A DNA stretch of 64,000 bases from Streptomyces cadmiisoli. GTDB lineage: Bacteria; Actinomycetota; Actinomycetes; Streptomycetales; Streptomycetaceae. The DNA lies in contig NZ_CP030073.1 of assembly GCF_003261055.1 (NCBI RefSeq), positions 744,001 to 808,000 on the forward strand, given 5' to 3'. Position numbers and translations under genes: made by a program. The notes under the pieces were generated by a model. The model did not search any database, was not told the origin of the DNA, and saw only the letters and a list, made by a program, of their open reading frames with translations. Each line of letters starts with the position of its first letter. Positions within the stretch are counted from its first letter, which is position 1. This document shows positions 1 through 9,188 of this stretch, piece after piece.

Positions 1-7
1 ATGGTGC

Positions 8-1120
8 TCACTGACCGCCTCCCCGCACGAAGAAGCCCGGCGCCCTGCCGGGACCGAACGGCGCCGCGCCCGCATCGGTCGACGCCGTCCTGGACTCGTC
101 GGCCCGGTACAGGCCGGGCCCGTCGATGCGCAGATTGTCCAAGAAGCTCCCCGCCGAGCGGGCGGCCGTACTGATCAGCCGCTGGGAATGGCCGAAGTCC
201 CAGGGAGAGGGCCAGGCCTCGATGCCGGTCGGCAGCATCACGGTCGGGATGTGCCGGGACACCTCGTGCAGGTCGCGCTGGATCTGGTGGTGCAGCAGCA
301 GCAGTCCGGCCCTGGCAGCGATGGCGCCGGCACGTCGGCGCGGGATGTCCGGGCTCAAGGGCGAGCTCTCCGGCCCGGCGGACAGCACCACCACGCTGGC
401 AGCGCCGGCTTGCAGGGCCGCCAGTACCGGGAGATAGGCGACCACCCCGCCGTCGACCAGGGTCCGGCCCTCACGGTCCACCGGGGGCAGCATCCCGGGG
501 ATGGCCGCGCTGGCCAGGAGCGCCGACGGGAGGTCCCCGTGGTCGAGCAGCACCGGAGCGCCGGTGACCAGGTCCATGGCCACCGCGGTGAAGGGGACGA
601 CCAGCTCCTCGATCCGGGACGGCAGCCCGGACCCCGCGATCAGTCGGCGCAGGCCCCGGTCGGTGAAGACACTCGCCCGCGACGACGGGTAGCCGAGCGT
701 GTACACATCGCGGCGGCGCAACTGGCTCCATACGTTGTCGAGCCATGGAGCGGCCTTTTCGGGGTGCGCGGCGGCAATCGCCCCGTTGAGGGCGCCCACC
801 GAGGTTCCCACGATCATGTCCGGGGCGAATCCGCGCTGCTCCAGTGCGTACCCGACCCCCACGTGCGCCGCTCCGAGGACACCACCGGCCCCCACCACTG
901 CGGCCACCGGTCGCGGCAGAGAGGCCAGGCCCGTCGCCGCCGACTCCCCAGGGGCGGGGCCCTCGGCACCCGGACGCGTCCCCTCGGCGCGCGCCATGTC
1001 ACCCGGTACCGCCGGACGCTGCTCGGGGCCGCGGTCACGACCGCTCTCTGCACCGCCGACTCCGGCACCGAAGGCACGGCGTACCCATGGGGCTGGACTC
1101 CGGTTACTCGGAACCCTCAT
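8..1120 (-). CDS. Patatin-like phospholipase family protein
   Basis: Predicted serine lipid acyl hydrolase of the patatin/RssA-type fold, 370 residues. A disordered Pro/Ala/Gly-rich N-terminus of about 70 residues precedes the domain. The oxyanion loop VVGAGGVLG lies at about 75-83, the nucleophile elbow GTSVGA at 105-110 (Ser107), and the second member of the Ser/Asp dyad in LVDGG (Asp223). This is the RssA/NTE-like bacterial subgroup; the substrate cannot be read from sequence. No signal peptide is visible, so it is probably cytoplasmic or membrane-associated. The frame stays open upstream, but the ATG at 1120 has a GGAG five bases before it, and residues encoded further upstream look non-coding. 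It lies divergent to a decayed phosphatase gene. Confidence 0.85.
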   Translation of the reverse strand: MRVPSNRSPAPWVRRAFGAGVGGAESGRDRGPEQRPAVPGDMARAEGTRPGAEGPAPGESAATGLASLPRPVAAVVGAGGVLGAAHVGVGYALEQRGFAPDMIVGTSVGALNGAIAAAHPEKAAPWLDNVWSQLRRRDVYTLGYPSSRASVFTDRGLRRLIAGSGLPSRIEELVVPFTAVAMDLVTGAPVLLDHGDLPSALLASAAIPGMLPPVDREGRTLVDGGVVAYLPVLAALQAGAASVVVLSAGPESSPLSPDIPRRRAGAIAARAGLLLLHHQIQRDLHEVSRHIPTVMLPTGIEAWPSPWDFGHSQRLISTAARSAGSFLDNLRIDGPGLYRADESRTASTDAGAAPFGPGRAPGFFVRGGGQ

Positions 1121-1447
1121 GTCCACTCCACGCACCGACGGGGTTCGTGTGCCAACCAGGACCGGACGGCACCCCGATCGCGGGATGTGAACCACCATCT
1201 CGGCGGGTGGGCCTCTCCAGGGCGGGATTGAGCACCCGATATCACCCCAAGGGTATTCCTCGAAGCCGGGCGCACGCTCGCCCGAATCAATGTGTCCCGG
1301 TGATTGATCATGGTCACCGTCACAGCGGAATGCGCTGGTGGGAAGCCGGGAGAAGATCGCCCCGACGGCGTCCGCGGCCACGGGCCCGTCCCGGGTTTAC
1401 GCGGAACGCTTGCGGGCGTGAGCGCGGGAGCGGGCAGAATACCGTCA
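1121..1447. other. Divergent intergenic region, no gene seen
   Basis: Spacer of 327 bases between the patatin gene and the decayed phosphatase, presumably holding the lipase promoter. A GGGTAT at 1251-1256 lacks a matching GNNT box at the sigma-B spacing. No RNA gene or repeat was recognised. Confidence 0.5.
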
Positions 1448-2481
1448 ATGGAGAGCGGGCCGGGAGAGCGTGACGTACCTGCCGCCGACGTGGACGCCGC
1501 GCTGCTGACGGCATTGTTCGCCGCGGTGGACGTCGGTGTGTACGCCGTCGACGACGAAGGCACGGTGATCGCCTGCAATCCGGCCGCCGAGCAGTTGCTG
1601 GGCTACCCACCGGGCACCCTGATCGGGGTCAACGCCCACCGCACGTTGCACCCGCCGGCCCTGGAGCGAGCCACCAGCCCTCTGCATCGTCCGTACCCCC
1701 GACGACACGGCGTCGGCAGAGCGGACCAGCGGCGACCGCGCCGCACTGCTGCGGGCCGACGGCACACCCTACAGGTGTCGTGGACCGCGGCCCCGCTGCC
1801 CACGGCGACGGAACACGGCGAAGGTGCGGTGGTCGTGTTCCATGACGCGACCGCCCAGCGGGTGCGGGAAGGACGCCGCGCCGAGCGGTACGCGCACAGC
1901 GAGACGATGCGTGAACAGGCCGAATACGATCTGGCGGAGACGACCTGGCTGGGTGAGCTGACGCCGGCCATGACCAGCACCCTGAACGCGGACGAAGCGC
2001 TGCACCGTCTGGTGCGCCAGCCGGTGCCCCGTCTCGCGGACACCGCCCTGATCGACCTGGCCGGCGGGGGCACTCAGCGCCGTGTGGCCGCGGCCCATCA
2101 CGCCGCCGGCCTCCTGCCGACCGGTCTGTCCGGGGAACCGCTGTCGGAGCACCCCGCGCATCAGGCAGCCGTCGCCCGGGTCGTGCGGGGCGGCGGCACC
2201 CGGTACCTGGAGAACCTCGCGGCCACGGCGGGGGACGAGGCGACCTGCCCGAGGTCCCGGGTATCGAACTGGCCGCCCACTACCGGCCGGCCCAGCACGC
2301 GGCATAAGTCGGCGGTGACCGGTACGACGCCTTCCTCCTCGACGAGGGTGACCTGGTCGTCGTCATCGGCGACGACACTCAGGCGGCCCCGCTCGACGAA
2401 CTCTGCGCGAAGCTCGCCGAGCACCTCGGTGACACCCGGGACGACATCACCCTCATCGCCGGGCGCACGCCGACTGGCTGA
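1448..2481 (+). pseudogene. Decayed PAS-GAF-PP2C (SpoIIE-type) phosphatase
   Basis: Remnant of a PAS-GAF-SpoIIE phosphatase. From ATG 1448 the PAS start is readable (AVDDEGTVIACNPAAEQLLG). Sequence similarity then moves to another frame at about 1680-1775 (ERTSGDRAALLRADGTPY) and returns at VSWTAAPL. A GAF-like stretch (LADTALIDLAGGG) follows. At about 2250 the frame shifts again to VPGIELAAHYRPAQHAA, which ends in TAA at 2305-2307, directly before the PP2C metal motif VGGDRYD (normally VGGDWYD). After DLVVVIGD most of the phosphatase core is missing, and only the C-terminal DDITLIAGR survives. Several frameshifts, one nonsense codon and an internal deletion together argue for true decay rather than one sequencing error. 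Two intact homologues lie at 20184-21506 and 56505-58253. Confidence 0.8.
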
Positions 2482-2488
2482 CACTCCG

Positions 2489-4405
2489 TTACAGGGCCCC
2501 CACCTGGCCGAGGGCCGTCCGCAGGGCGAGCGGGGTCGCCGCCGCCCAGGCCTGCGGTGAGCAGGAGTGCGGGTACGGGACGGGCGACGCGGTCGCCGAG
2601 CGGTCGTAGCCGGCGAGTACCTCCGGCAGTCGGTATCCGTAGCGTGCCGCGGCGGCTGTCAGCCCCTCGCTGAGCCGGCGGACCTCCTCCAGGAGGCCGT
2701 GACGGGCGAGGCCGAGCGCGATGAGTCCGTTGTCGTGCGGCCATGCGCTGCCGCGGTGATACGACAGCGGGTGATAGGGCTTCTGCCCGGCAGCCAGGGT
2801 TCTGATCGCCCAGCCGGAGAAGAAGTCCGGTTCCAGAAGCCTGCGGCCCACCCTGCGGCCTCGGTCCTCGTCGAGGATCCCCGACCAGAGCAGGTGACCG
2901 GCGTCGGATGCGAGGACATCGACCTGACGTCCTGCGCCGTCCAGCGCAAGAGCGGGAAAGTCCACACCGGGCATCCAGAAGTCCCGCAGGAAGCGGTCTC
3001 TCAACCGCCCCGCCAGATCCCGCAGTCGGGCCGCGTAGGTCTCGTCCGCCCATACGTCGTGGGCCAGTCGAGCCGTGCGGATCAGGGCGTCGTACGCGTA
3101 TCCCTGTACCTCCGACACAGCGATGGGGCCCTCGGCGGGGGTGCCGTCGCTGAAGCAGATGGCGTCCGCGGAGTCCTTCCAGTTCTGATTGATCAAGCCG
3201 TTCGGATCGGGGGTGTAGACGAGGTAGCCATGACTGTCGAGCCCGCCGTCGGTGAGCATCCAGTCGACGGCCTGCCGGGCGTGCTGCTCCAGCCGAACGG
3301 CGAGCGACCGGTCGCCGGTCGCCTCGTAGTGGGCGTGCAGCAGGACGAGGAACAGCGGGGTGGCGTCGACGGTGCCGTAGTAGCGGCCGTACGGGACCTG
3401 GCGGAAGTGCGCGAGTTCACCGCGCCTGGTTTCGTGGACGATGCGTCCGGGCTGCTCCCCGCTGAACGCGTCGTGGCGCTGCCCCTGGGTGGCGGCGAGA
3501 GCGCTCAGGGTGGCGGCTGCCGTCTCGGGCCGGTGGGGAAGCAGGAAGTAGGACGTGATCAGCGAATCCCGGCCGAACAGCGTGAGAAACCACGGGATGC
3601 CCGCGGCCGGGACGAAGACGTCCTGCCCGTCCACGCCGGTCGCCGCGATCGTCAGCAGATCCAGGTCGGCGAGTCCCTGATCGGCCGCCCGCATCAAATC
3701 GTCTGCGGAGTCGGCGAGTTGAGGTCGCTCGATGCGCTCGGCCTGCGGGATGTGCCGTGAGCCGTGCGGCTGGGCGCGTACGGTCAGGTGGAGTTCCGCC
3801 TCGGCGTGAGGCTCCAGCCGAAGTCGCCAGCGCAGGGTCCGCGATGACTGCTCCCCGGGGGCCTCTACCACGACCTCGGGAGCGGGCCGGCAGCTGACCG
3901 TCGTTCGTGCTTGCCATTCGCCTCTGCGGTATTCCAGCCGAATGCCGTCGTCGGTGGTGTGCCCGGAGCGTACGACGTCGGGCTTGGCGAAGTGCCGGTC
4001 GTCGGCGCGGAGTTCGAACAGGTCGGCGAAGTCCGCGTCGACGCTCAGGGCCAGCTCGGCGGTGACCGGCTCCGGGCGGTTGCTGACGAAGCGCAGGTGC
4101 TCGGTGAAGGTGCCCGCGGTCAAGGTCTGCTCGCGGAACACCGCGTAGGCGGGTGGTTCGTCGCGGGTCCCCGCGGGGGTGAGGACGCAGGTGCTGGTGT
4201 CACCGTTCTCCGCCGTTCGGGACGGCGTCAGTGTGGTGGGTGCGTTCCCGTCGACGGTGAGCCGCCAGCGGCTGAGGTGTCGCGCGTCGTTCAGGAAGAG
4301 TCCGTCGGGCGCCCTGCCGCTCACGCCCTGGATGTCGCCGTTTCGGCCGAGCCGGACGAAGGTGGCGTCGCGCACGAGTTGTATCTGCTCGCCGGCCTCA
4401 GTCAT
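2489..4405 (-). CDS. Glycogen debranching N-terminal domain glycosidase
   Basis: 638-residue protein of the amylo-alpha-1,6-glucosidase type. An N-terminal beta-sandwich (about 1-210, the glycogen-debranching N-terminal domain; DARHLSRWRLTVDG) is followed by an (alpha/alpha)6 barrel. The barrel carries the family landmark LTLFGRDSLITSYF at about 280 and the aromatic run VPYGRYYGTVDATPLF near 340. There is no signal peptide, so it acts on an imported oligosaccharide or glycoside. It ends the minus-strand arm of the sugar locus. Its ATG overlaps the stop of the preceding glycosidase by eight bases, indicating translational coupling. The name implies alpha-1,6-glucan, but linkage to dehydrogenase and isomerase genes suggests another glycoside; the substrate is open. 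Confidence 0.8.
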   Translation of the reverse strand: MTEAGEQIQLVRDATFVRLGRNGDIQGVSGRAPDGLFLNDARHLSRWRLTVDGNAPTTLTPSRTAENGDTSTCVLTPAGTRDEPPAYAVFREQTLTAGTFTEHLRFVSNRPEPVTAELALSVDADFADLFELRADDRHFAKPDVVRSGHTTDDGIRLEYRRGEWQARTTVSCRPAPEVVVEAPGEQSSRTLRWRLRLEPHAEAELHLTVRAQPHGSRHIPQAERIERPQLADSADDLMRAADQGLADLDLLTIAATGVDGQDVFVPAAGIPWFLTLFGRDSLITSYFLLPHRPETAAATLSALAATQGQRHDAFSGEQPGRIVHETRRGELAHFRQVPYGRYYGTVDATPLFLVLLHAHYEATGDRSLAVRLEQHARQAVDWMLTDGGLDSHGYLVYTPDPNGLINQNWKDSADAICFSDGTPAEGPIAVSEVQGYAYDALIRTARLAHDVWADETYAARLRDLAGRLRDRFLRDFWMPGVDFPALALDGAGRQVDVLASDAGHLLWSGILDEDRGRRVGRRLLEPDFFSGWAIRTLAAGQKPYHPLSYHRGSAWPHDNGLIALGLARHGLLEEVRRLSEGLTAAAARYGYRLPEVLAGYDRSATASPVPYPHSCSPQAWAAATPLALRTALGQVGAL

Positions 4406-5750
4406 GGCTCGTGTCCTTGTCGGTGTGCAGCAGGTCGAGCGCGAGAGCGGCCGTCCAGGAGAAGTTGCGGGCGCCGCGGGCCTCGCCGGTTGCCGGGTCG
4501 ATGTATTCGGCGAACCCGGAGCGTCCGGCCTCCGTGACGACGGCTCGGCTCAGGCGCCGGGCGTCTTCGTGCCGGCCGTGCGTACGCAGTCCGCGTTCGA
4601 TCAGCCAGGCTGTGTTGAACCAGGCCGGGCCGCGCCAGTATCGCTTGGGGTCGAAGCTGGGTCCGGTCAGGTCGTAGCTGGGGACCAGGTCGGTGGCCGG
4701 TGCCCGGAAGCCGGGTCCGTTCAGAGTCTCCACCAGAGCGTTCACCAGGTCGGTGGGCAGGCCGGGGATGATGAGCGGGACGAGGCCGGCGACGCTGCGT
4801 TCGTCGATGAGGGTGTCGTCGACGAGGTCGCGGGCGCGGAAGAGGCCGGACTTGTCGTCCCACAGGCGGTCGACGACGGTCCGGGTCAGCTGGGCGGCTC
4901 GCTCCGTGTGCGGTTCGGGGGAACGACCGAGGTGTGCGGCGATGCGCGCCAGGGCGAGCTCGCTCGTTACCAGCAGGGCGTTGAAGGCCGGGTCCTCGAC
5001 GGCGAAGCGGTGAGTCGCCGTCCGGTCGTCGTAGTTGGCGGCGCGATAGCTTTCGGCCAGGCGGACGTAGCGGCCGTAGTCGAGGTCGGTGGGGCGGTCG
5101 GCGGGGTTGCCGTTGGCGAGGTCGGCGCGGCGGAAGGCGTCGGCGGGCTCGACACGGGCGAGCGGCCGGTCCCAGCAGGGGCTGTTGTCCATGCCGGGCT
5201 CCCACGGGTGGATCACGGCGGCCAGTCCCCCGTCGGCCAGTCGGCGCCGGGTGAGGAGGTAGTCGTGCCAGGCAGTCAGCCCGGGGTACATCCTGCTCAG
5301 GAAGCCGCGGCGGTCCGACTCGGCGGGGTCGGAGCAGTGCACCAGCCATGCGGCGAGGGCGTGCACCGGGGGCTGGACGATGCCGGAGGTCTCGGGGGAG
5401 GCCGGGGCGCCCCCGGCCCGACCGGCCTGGGAGGACTGCCAGAAGTCGGGGCTCGGGAAATAGGCGCCGTACGGCACACGCGGGTTGAACACGATGTGCG
5501 GGAGGCGGCCGTCCGCCCATTGTCCGGCCAGCAGGGACTCGAGTTCCTGCTGGGCGCGGCGTACCGAGAAATGGCGCAGCCCTATGGCGATGAACGCGGA
5601 GTCCCAGCTCCACTGGTGGGGGTAGAGGGTGCGCGAGGGCACCGTGGAGCTACCCGTCCAGTTGTCGATGAGGACCCGCGCCGCACCGCGCCGCAGTGTC
5701 AGGTGGTCTGCGGGCGCGGTGGGCGCGGGCTGTTCCAGGAGGGACTTCAC
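4398..5750 (-). CDS. MGH1-like (GH63-type) glycoside hydrolase
   Basis: 450-residue (alpha/alpha)6-barrel glycosidase resembling the GH63/mannosylglycerate-hydrolase-like group. Typical landmarks are YPHQWSWDSAFIAIGLRH near 45, EPGMDNSPCWDR near 185 (probable catalytic Asp), YWRGPAWFNTAWLIERGL near 375 and a C-terminal ARNFSWTAALALDLL. It lacks a signal peptide and is presumably cytoplasmic. The GTG start at 5750 is chosen because it forms a GTGA overlap with the isomerase gene; the frame stays open upstream but there reads antisense to that gene. With the downstream debranching-type enzyme it forms a pair of unlike cytoplasmic glycosidases for one imported substrate. The actual glycoside is not deducible. 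Confidence 0.8.
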   Translation of the reverse strand: MKSLLEQPAPTAPADHLTLRRGAARVLIDNWTGSSTVPSRTLYPHQWSWDSAFIAIGLRHFSVRRAQQELESLLAGQWADGRLPHIVFNPRVPYGAYFPSPDFWQSSQAGRAGGAPASPETSGIVQPPVHALAAWLVHCSDPAESDRRGFLSRMYPGLTAWHDYLLTRRRLADGGLAAVIHPWEPGMDNSPCWDRPLARVEPADAFRRADLANGNPADRPTDLDYGRYVRLAESYRAANYDDRTATHRFAVEDPAFNALLVTSELALARIAAHLGRSPEPHTERAAQLTRTVVDRLWDDKSGLFRARDLVDDTLIDERSVAGLVPLIIPGLPTDLVNALVETLNGPGFRAPATDLVPSYDLTGPSFDPKRYWRGPAWFNTAWLIERGLRTHGRHEDARRLSRAVVTEAGRSGFAEYIDPATGEARGARNFSWTAALALDLLHTDKDTSHD

Positions 5751-6547
5751 GCGCCGGACCTCTTGAGGAAGGCGGGAACGGAACGGACGGCGTCGACGGG
5801 GTCGCCGGTCAATCGGCACTCGGCGGCGAGGTATCCGTCGTAGGCGATGGTGTGCAGGGCGCCGAGCCAGGCGGGCCAGTCGAGGTGTCCGGCGCCGGGC
5901 TGGAAGCGGTTGGAGTCGGAGACCTGGGCGTGGCCGATGACGTCCGCGTGGGCGAGTATCGCGGCGGCGGGGTCGGACTCCTCGATGTTCATGTGGTAGC
6001 TGTCGATGCCGATCCTGACCGAGTCGAGGCCGGTGGCCCGGATCAGGTCGGCGGCCTGGTCGAGCCGGTTGACCATGTGGTCCTCGTAGCGGTTCAGCGG
6101 TTCCAGGAAGAGCGTTACGCCTTCGCTGCGCGCGTGTTCGCCGAGTTCGGTGAGACCCGCCAGCAGGATGTCGCGGTCTTCCTCCTCGGTACGAGGGGGC
6201 TCGAAGGGGGGCAGGCGGCGGGAGAACATGCCGTAGGACGCGGGGGTCTGGGCGCCCAGGCCGCCGATCTCGCCCATCACGGTGAGCTGCGACTTCATCT
6301 GACGGATGGCGTCGCGGCGCAGCTCCGGGTCGAAGGCACCGAAGAAGTGCAGCATCTCGACGCAGACGGTGGGCATGACCACACCGTCCTTGCGTGCCTG
6401 CTTGAGTTCGTCGAGCCGGGAAGCGAAGTGCTGGTCGCCCTTGCCGCGCAACTCGATGGCGTCGTAGCCGGCGTTCTGCGCGAACTCCCATTTGGCCTGC
6501 AGGGTGTCTCCGGGCAGGAGTTGCTCCTGTGCGGCGGTCTTGAGCAT
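5747..6547 (-). CDS. Sugar phosphate isomerase/epimerase (TIM barrel)
   Basis: 266-residue protein of the xylose-isomerase-like/AP-endonuclease-2 TIM barrel family (IolE/IolI/tagatose epimerase group). The metal-site pattern is visible: Glu in LFLEPLNRYEDH, Asp and His in IGIDSYHMNIEE, His in GHAQVSDSNR and a late Glu in AAECRL. Such enzymes isomerise, epimerise or dehydrate keto-sugars or inosose intermediates. It sits between the MDR dehydrogenase (20-base gap) and the glycosidase, with a GTGA overlap to the latter. A GAAAGG lies seven bases before the ATG. Likely step: conversion of the 3-keto or keto sugar made by the dehydrogenase or the Gfo/Idh enzyme of this locus; this is inference from context. 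Confidence 0.8.
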   Translation of the reverse strand: MLKTAAQEQLLPGDTLQAKWEFAQNAGYDAIELRGKGDQHFASRLDELKQARKDGVVMPTVCVEMLHFFGAFDPELRRDAIRQMKSQLTVMGEIGGLGAQTPASYGMFSRRLPPFEPPRTEEEDRDILLAGLTELGEHARSEGVTLFLEPLNRYEDHMVNRLDQAADLIRATGLDSVRIGIDSYHMNIEESDPAAAILAHADVIGHAQVSDSNRFQPGAGHLDWPAWLGALHTIAYDGYLAAECRLTGDPVDAVRSVPAFLKRSGA

Positions 6548-6567
6548 GTGGGGGCCTTTCAGGGCTC

Positions 6568-7614
6568 TCAGAATTCCAGGACGACCTGAAGCGCCTCGGC
6601 GGGGCGCTCGTCCAGCAGTACGTAGGCGTCGGCGGCGTCGGCGACCGGGATCACATGGCTGACCAGGGAGGTCACGTCCACGGATCCGTCGGCGATCAGC
6701 CGCAGGAAGGTCTGCTGAAGGCGCTCGACGCTCCAGCGGTTCGACAGCTGAGGGGGGACGCCGCCGATCTGGGAGCAGATGAGCTGCACGCGGTTGTGGT
6801 GGAACTCGTCGCCCAGGCGAAGGCCGATGCCGTCGCCCTGGTAGAAGCCGGAGGCCACCACGCGGCCTCCGACGGCGACGGAGCGGAGGGCGTCGTGCAG
6901 GGCGGGGTAGGCGCCGCTGATTTCGATGGCGAGGTCGGCACCGGCGCCGGCGGTGGCCTCGCGGATCCGTTCGGCGACCTGGTCGGTGCGGGCGTTGAGG
7001 GTGTGCTGCGCGCCGTAGCGCCGGGCGGTCTCCAGCCGGCTGTCGAGTGCGTCGACGGCGGTGACGCGGGCGCCGCTGAGCTGGGCGAGGCGGGTGGTGA
7101 GCAGGCCGATCACACCTTGTCCGAAGACGGCGACGTCCTCGCCCAGGTGGATGTCACCGGCCAGGACGGCGTTGTAGGCGATGGCACCGACGCGGGCGAA
7201 GGCGCCGCCCAGCGGCTCCAGTCCGGCCGGGAGGGTGTGGCCCACCATGCGCTCGGCGGGGACGATGCCTTCGCTGCGGTGGCCCCAGATGCCCCACACC
7301 AGGTCGCCGGGGACCGGCATACCCGCGGTGCCGGCCAGCTCCGGCGACACCTCGACCACCTCGCCGACCTCGGAGTAGCCCCACCCGGCCACCGGGTACT
7401 CGATGCCGGCCGCGCCTTCGCGGAAGAGGCGGGCTTCGGGGTCCCAGGTCCGCGTCAGGTACGGGTTGGTGCCCCGGTAAGCGGTGAGCTCGGTGCCGGC
7501 CGAGATGCCCGAGTAGAGGGTGCGAACCCGCAGATGCCCGAGGGGCAGTTCGGCTCTGACCTGCTCGGTTACCTCCACCTGGCGAGGGCCGGTGAACTGG
7601 ACGACGCGTTCCAC
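6568..7614 (-). CDS. Zinc-type alcohol dehydrogenase (MDR superfamily)
   Basis: 348-residue medium-chain dehydrogenase/reductase. The GroES-like N-domain (LYSGISAGTELTAYRG, about 34-49) is followed by a Rossmann fold with VAVFGQGVIGLL near 162 and the acidic NAD-binding residue in VTAVDALDS. The usual catalytic-zinc Cys of GHE-type ADHs is not evident in the ISAGTE segment, as in the subgroup linked to bacteriochlorophyllide or sugar dehydrogenases, so zinc dependence is doubtful. The start is GTG at 7614, with CGGAG seven bases upstream. It is the first gene of the minus-strand catabolic arm and diverges from the ABC importer across a 136-base control region. Expected role: oxidation of a polyol or sugar. 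Confidence 0.8.
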   Translation of the reverse strand: MERVVQFTGPRQVEVTEQVRAELPLGHLRVRTLYSGISAGTELTAYRGTNPYLTRTWDPEARLFREGAAGIEYPVAGWGYSEVGEVVEVSPELAGTAGMPVPGDLVWGIWGHRSEGIVPAERMVGHTLPAGLEPLGGAFARVGAIAYNAVLAGDIHLGEDVAVFGQGVIGLLTTRLAQLSGARVTAVDALDSRLETARRYGAQHTLNARTDQVAERIREATAGAGADLAIEISGAYPALHDALRSVAVGGRVVASGFYQGDGIGLRLGDEFHHNRVQLICSQIGGVPPQLSNRWSVERLQQTFLRLIADGSVDVTSLVSHVIPVADAADAYVLLDERPAEALQVVLEF

Positions 7615-7648
7615 GAAGGGCTCCGGATGGTGCGATGGGCTGTGCGAT

Positions 7649-7698
7649 CAACTGGTTGCGTCGACGATATCTCGAACTTATGTCTTGTCAACCAGCAA
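7649..7698. promoter_or_regulatory. Divergent control region with paired CAAC sites
   Basis: Between the dehydrogenase and the importer, CAACTGGTTG (7649-7658, arms CAAC/GTTG) and CAACCAGCAA (7689-7698) begin exactly 40 bp apart, about four helical turns. CTGGTTG and CAACCAG also form an inverted pair. They are candidate operators for the ROK regulator encoded downstream at 11105. The assignment is inference from position and symmetry. Confidence 0.4.
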
Positions 7699-7750
7699 AA
7701 GTGATGCTGAGATGCGTGACCAGTAGACGTAAGTGGGAACGAGGACACGC

Positions 7751-9157
7751 ATGCGCATCAGGACCCTGCGGTCAAGGATGACCGTGGCCGGCGTCACAGC
7801 CGCCCTGGGCACCGGGCTACTGGCCGGCTGCTCCACCGGCGGCACCGGGCCTGGCACGCCGGACCGGCAGATCACGGTCTGGTCACAGGAAAACCTTCCG
7901 GACCGCATCGCGGCGACGCAGAAGATCATCGACGGGTTCGAGAACGAGACCGGGATCAAGGTCAAGCTCGTCGGTGTCGACGAGGGCCAGATGCCGCAGC
8001 TGATCATGTCGGCCGCCGCCGCGGGCAAACTGCCGGACGTCATCGGCGCCGCGCCGATGGGCCAGGTCTGGCAGATGTACAGCAACGGCCTGCTCAACAC
8101 CGACATACCGAAGAAGATCATCTCCGGTCTCGGGCGGGACACCTTCAACGCCAACGCCGTCGACCTGACGTCCGACGGGGCCACCAGTCTGAGTGTCCCT
8201 TCCGACGCCTGGCTCCAACTGCTGGTCTACCGCAAGGACCAGTTCGGGCAGAAGAACCTGGCGACCCCGGACACGTACGCACACGCCGTATCCGCGGCCA
8301 AGGCCCTCACCGGCAAGGGCAACGACGGCATCTCGGCGGCCACCGACCCGAGCGACGTCTTCACCTCGCAGAGCTTCGAGAGCATCGCCCTGGCCAACGA
8401 CTGCCAACTGGTCGACGACCGGCACGAGGTCGCCCTCGACTCCCCGCGGTGCGCGACCGCGTTCCGCACCTACGACCAGCTCACCCGTGCCTACGGTGCA
8501 CCGGGCACCCAGACGGTGGACTCCACCCGAGCCACCTACTTCTCCGGCCGGTCCTCGATGATCATCTGGTCGTCGTTCCTGCTGGACGAGCTCGCAGGAC
8601 TGCGCAAGGACGCCCTGCCCAGTTGTCCCGAGTGCCGCGACGACTCGCGATACCTGTCGGACAACAGCGGCATCGTCACCGCCATGAAGGGCCCTGACGC
8701 CCGCGAGGCGGCGCAGTTCGGCGAGATCACCTCCTGGGTGACCACCAAGACAGCGGAGACCGACGCCTCCCGCGAGTTCATCGAGTACATGATGGGCAGC
8801 GGCTACGAGTCCTGGTTCGGCATGTCCCCCGAGGGCAAGATCCCGGTCCGCAAAGGCACCGCCGCCGAGCCCGACCGCTATATCGACGCATGGCGGCACA
8901 GCGAGATCGGCGTCGACACGAAGAAGCCCTTCGACCAGGTCTTCCCCACGAGTCTGCTCAACCAGCTCGCCGACGGCGTCAGCAACATGCGCCGCTGGGG
9001 CATCACCCAGGGCGAGGGAGCACTCGTCGGCGCGACCAACGGCGAACTGCCCGTTCCCAAGGCCATCGGCGCCATGAGCGGCGGCCAGACCTCCCCCTCC
9101 GAAGCGGCACGCGAAGCCGACGACGAGATCTCCGCCCTGCAGAAGTCTCTCCAGTAG
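7751..9157 (+). CDS. Sugar ABC transporter substrate-binding lipoprotein
   Basis: 468-residue extracellular solute-binding protein, family 1 (CUT1, MalE-like). It has a basic N-terminus, a hydrophobic stretch and a lipobox LLAGC with the lipidated Cys at 27, followed by a Ser/Gly/Thr linker. It captures an oligosaccharide or glycoside and delivers it to the two permeases that follow. The ATG at 7751 has GAGGA five bases upstream; an in-frame GTG at 7733 is less well placed. No ATPase gene is in this operon, as is normal for Streptomyces CUT1 systems served by the shared MsiK-type ATPase. An internal segment carries paired Cys (PSCPEC), unusual but probably structural. Confidence 0.9.
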   Translation: MRIRTLRSRMTVAGVTAALGTGLLAGCSTGGTGPGTPDRQITVWSQENLPDRIAATQKIIDGFENETGIKVKLVGVDEGQMPQLIMSAAAAGKLPDVIGAAPMGQVWQMYSNGLLNTDIPKKIISGLGRDTFNANAVDLTSDGATSLSVPSDAWLQLLVYRKDQFGQKNLATPDTYAHAVSAAKALTGKGNDGISAATDPSDVFTSQSFESIALANDCQLVDDRHEVALDSPRCATAFRTYDQLTRAYGAPGTQTVDSTRATYFSGRSSMIIWSSFLLDELAGLRKDALPSCPECRDDSRYLSDNSGIVTAMKGPDAREAAQFGEITSWVTTKTAETDASREFIEYMMGSGYESWFGMSPEGKIPVRKGTAAEPDRYIDAWRHSEIGVDTKKPFDQVFPTSLLNQLADGVSNMRRWGITQGEGALVGATNGELPVPKAIGAMSGGQTSPSEAAREADDEISALQKSLQ

Positions 9158-9188
9158 CCGCCCGCATGCACGTCACGAAGGTCCCCTC

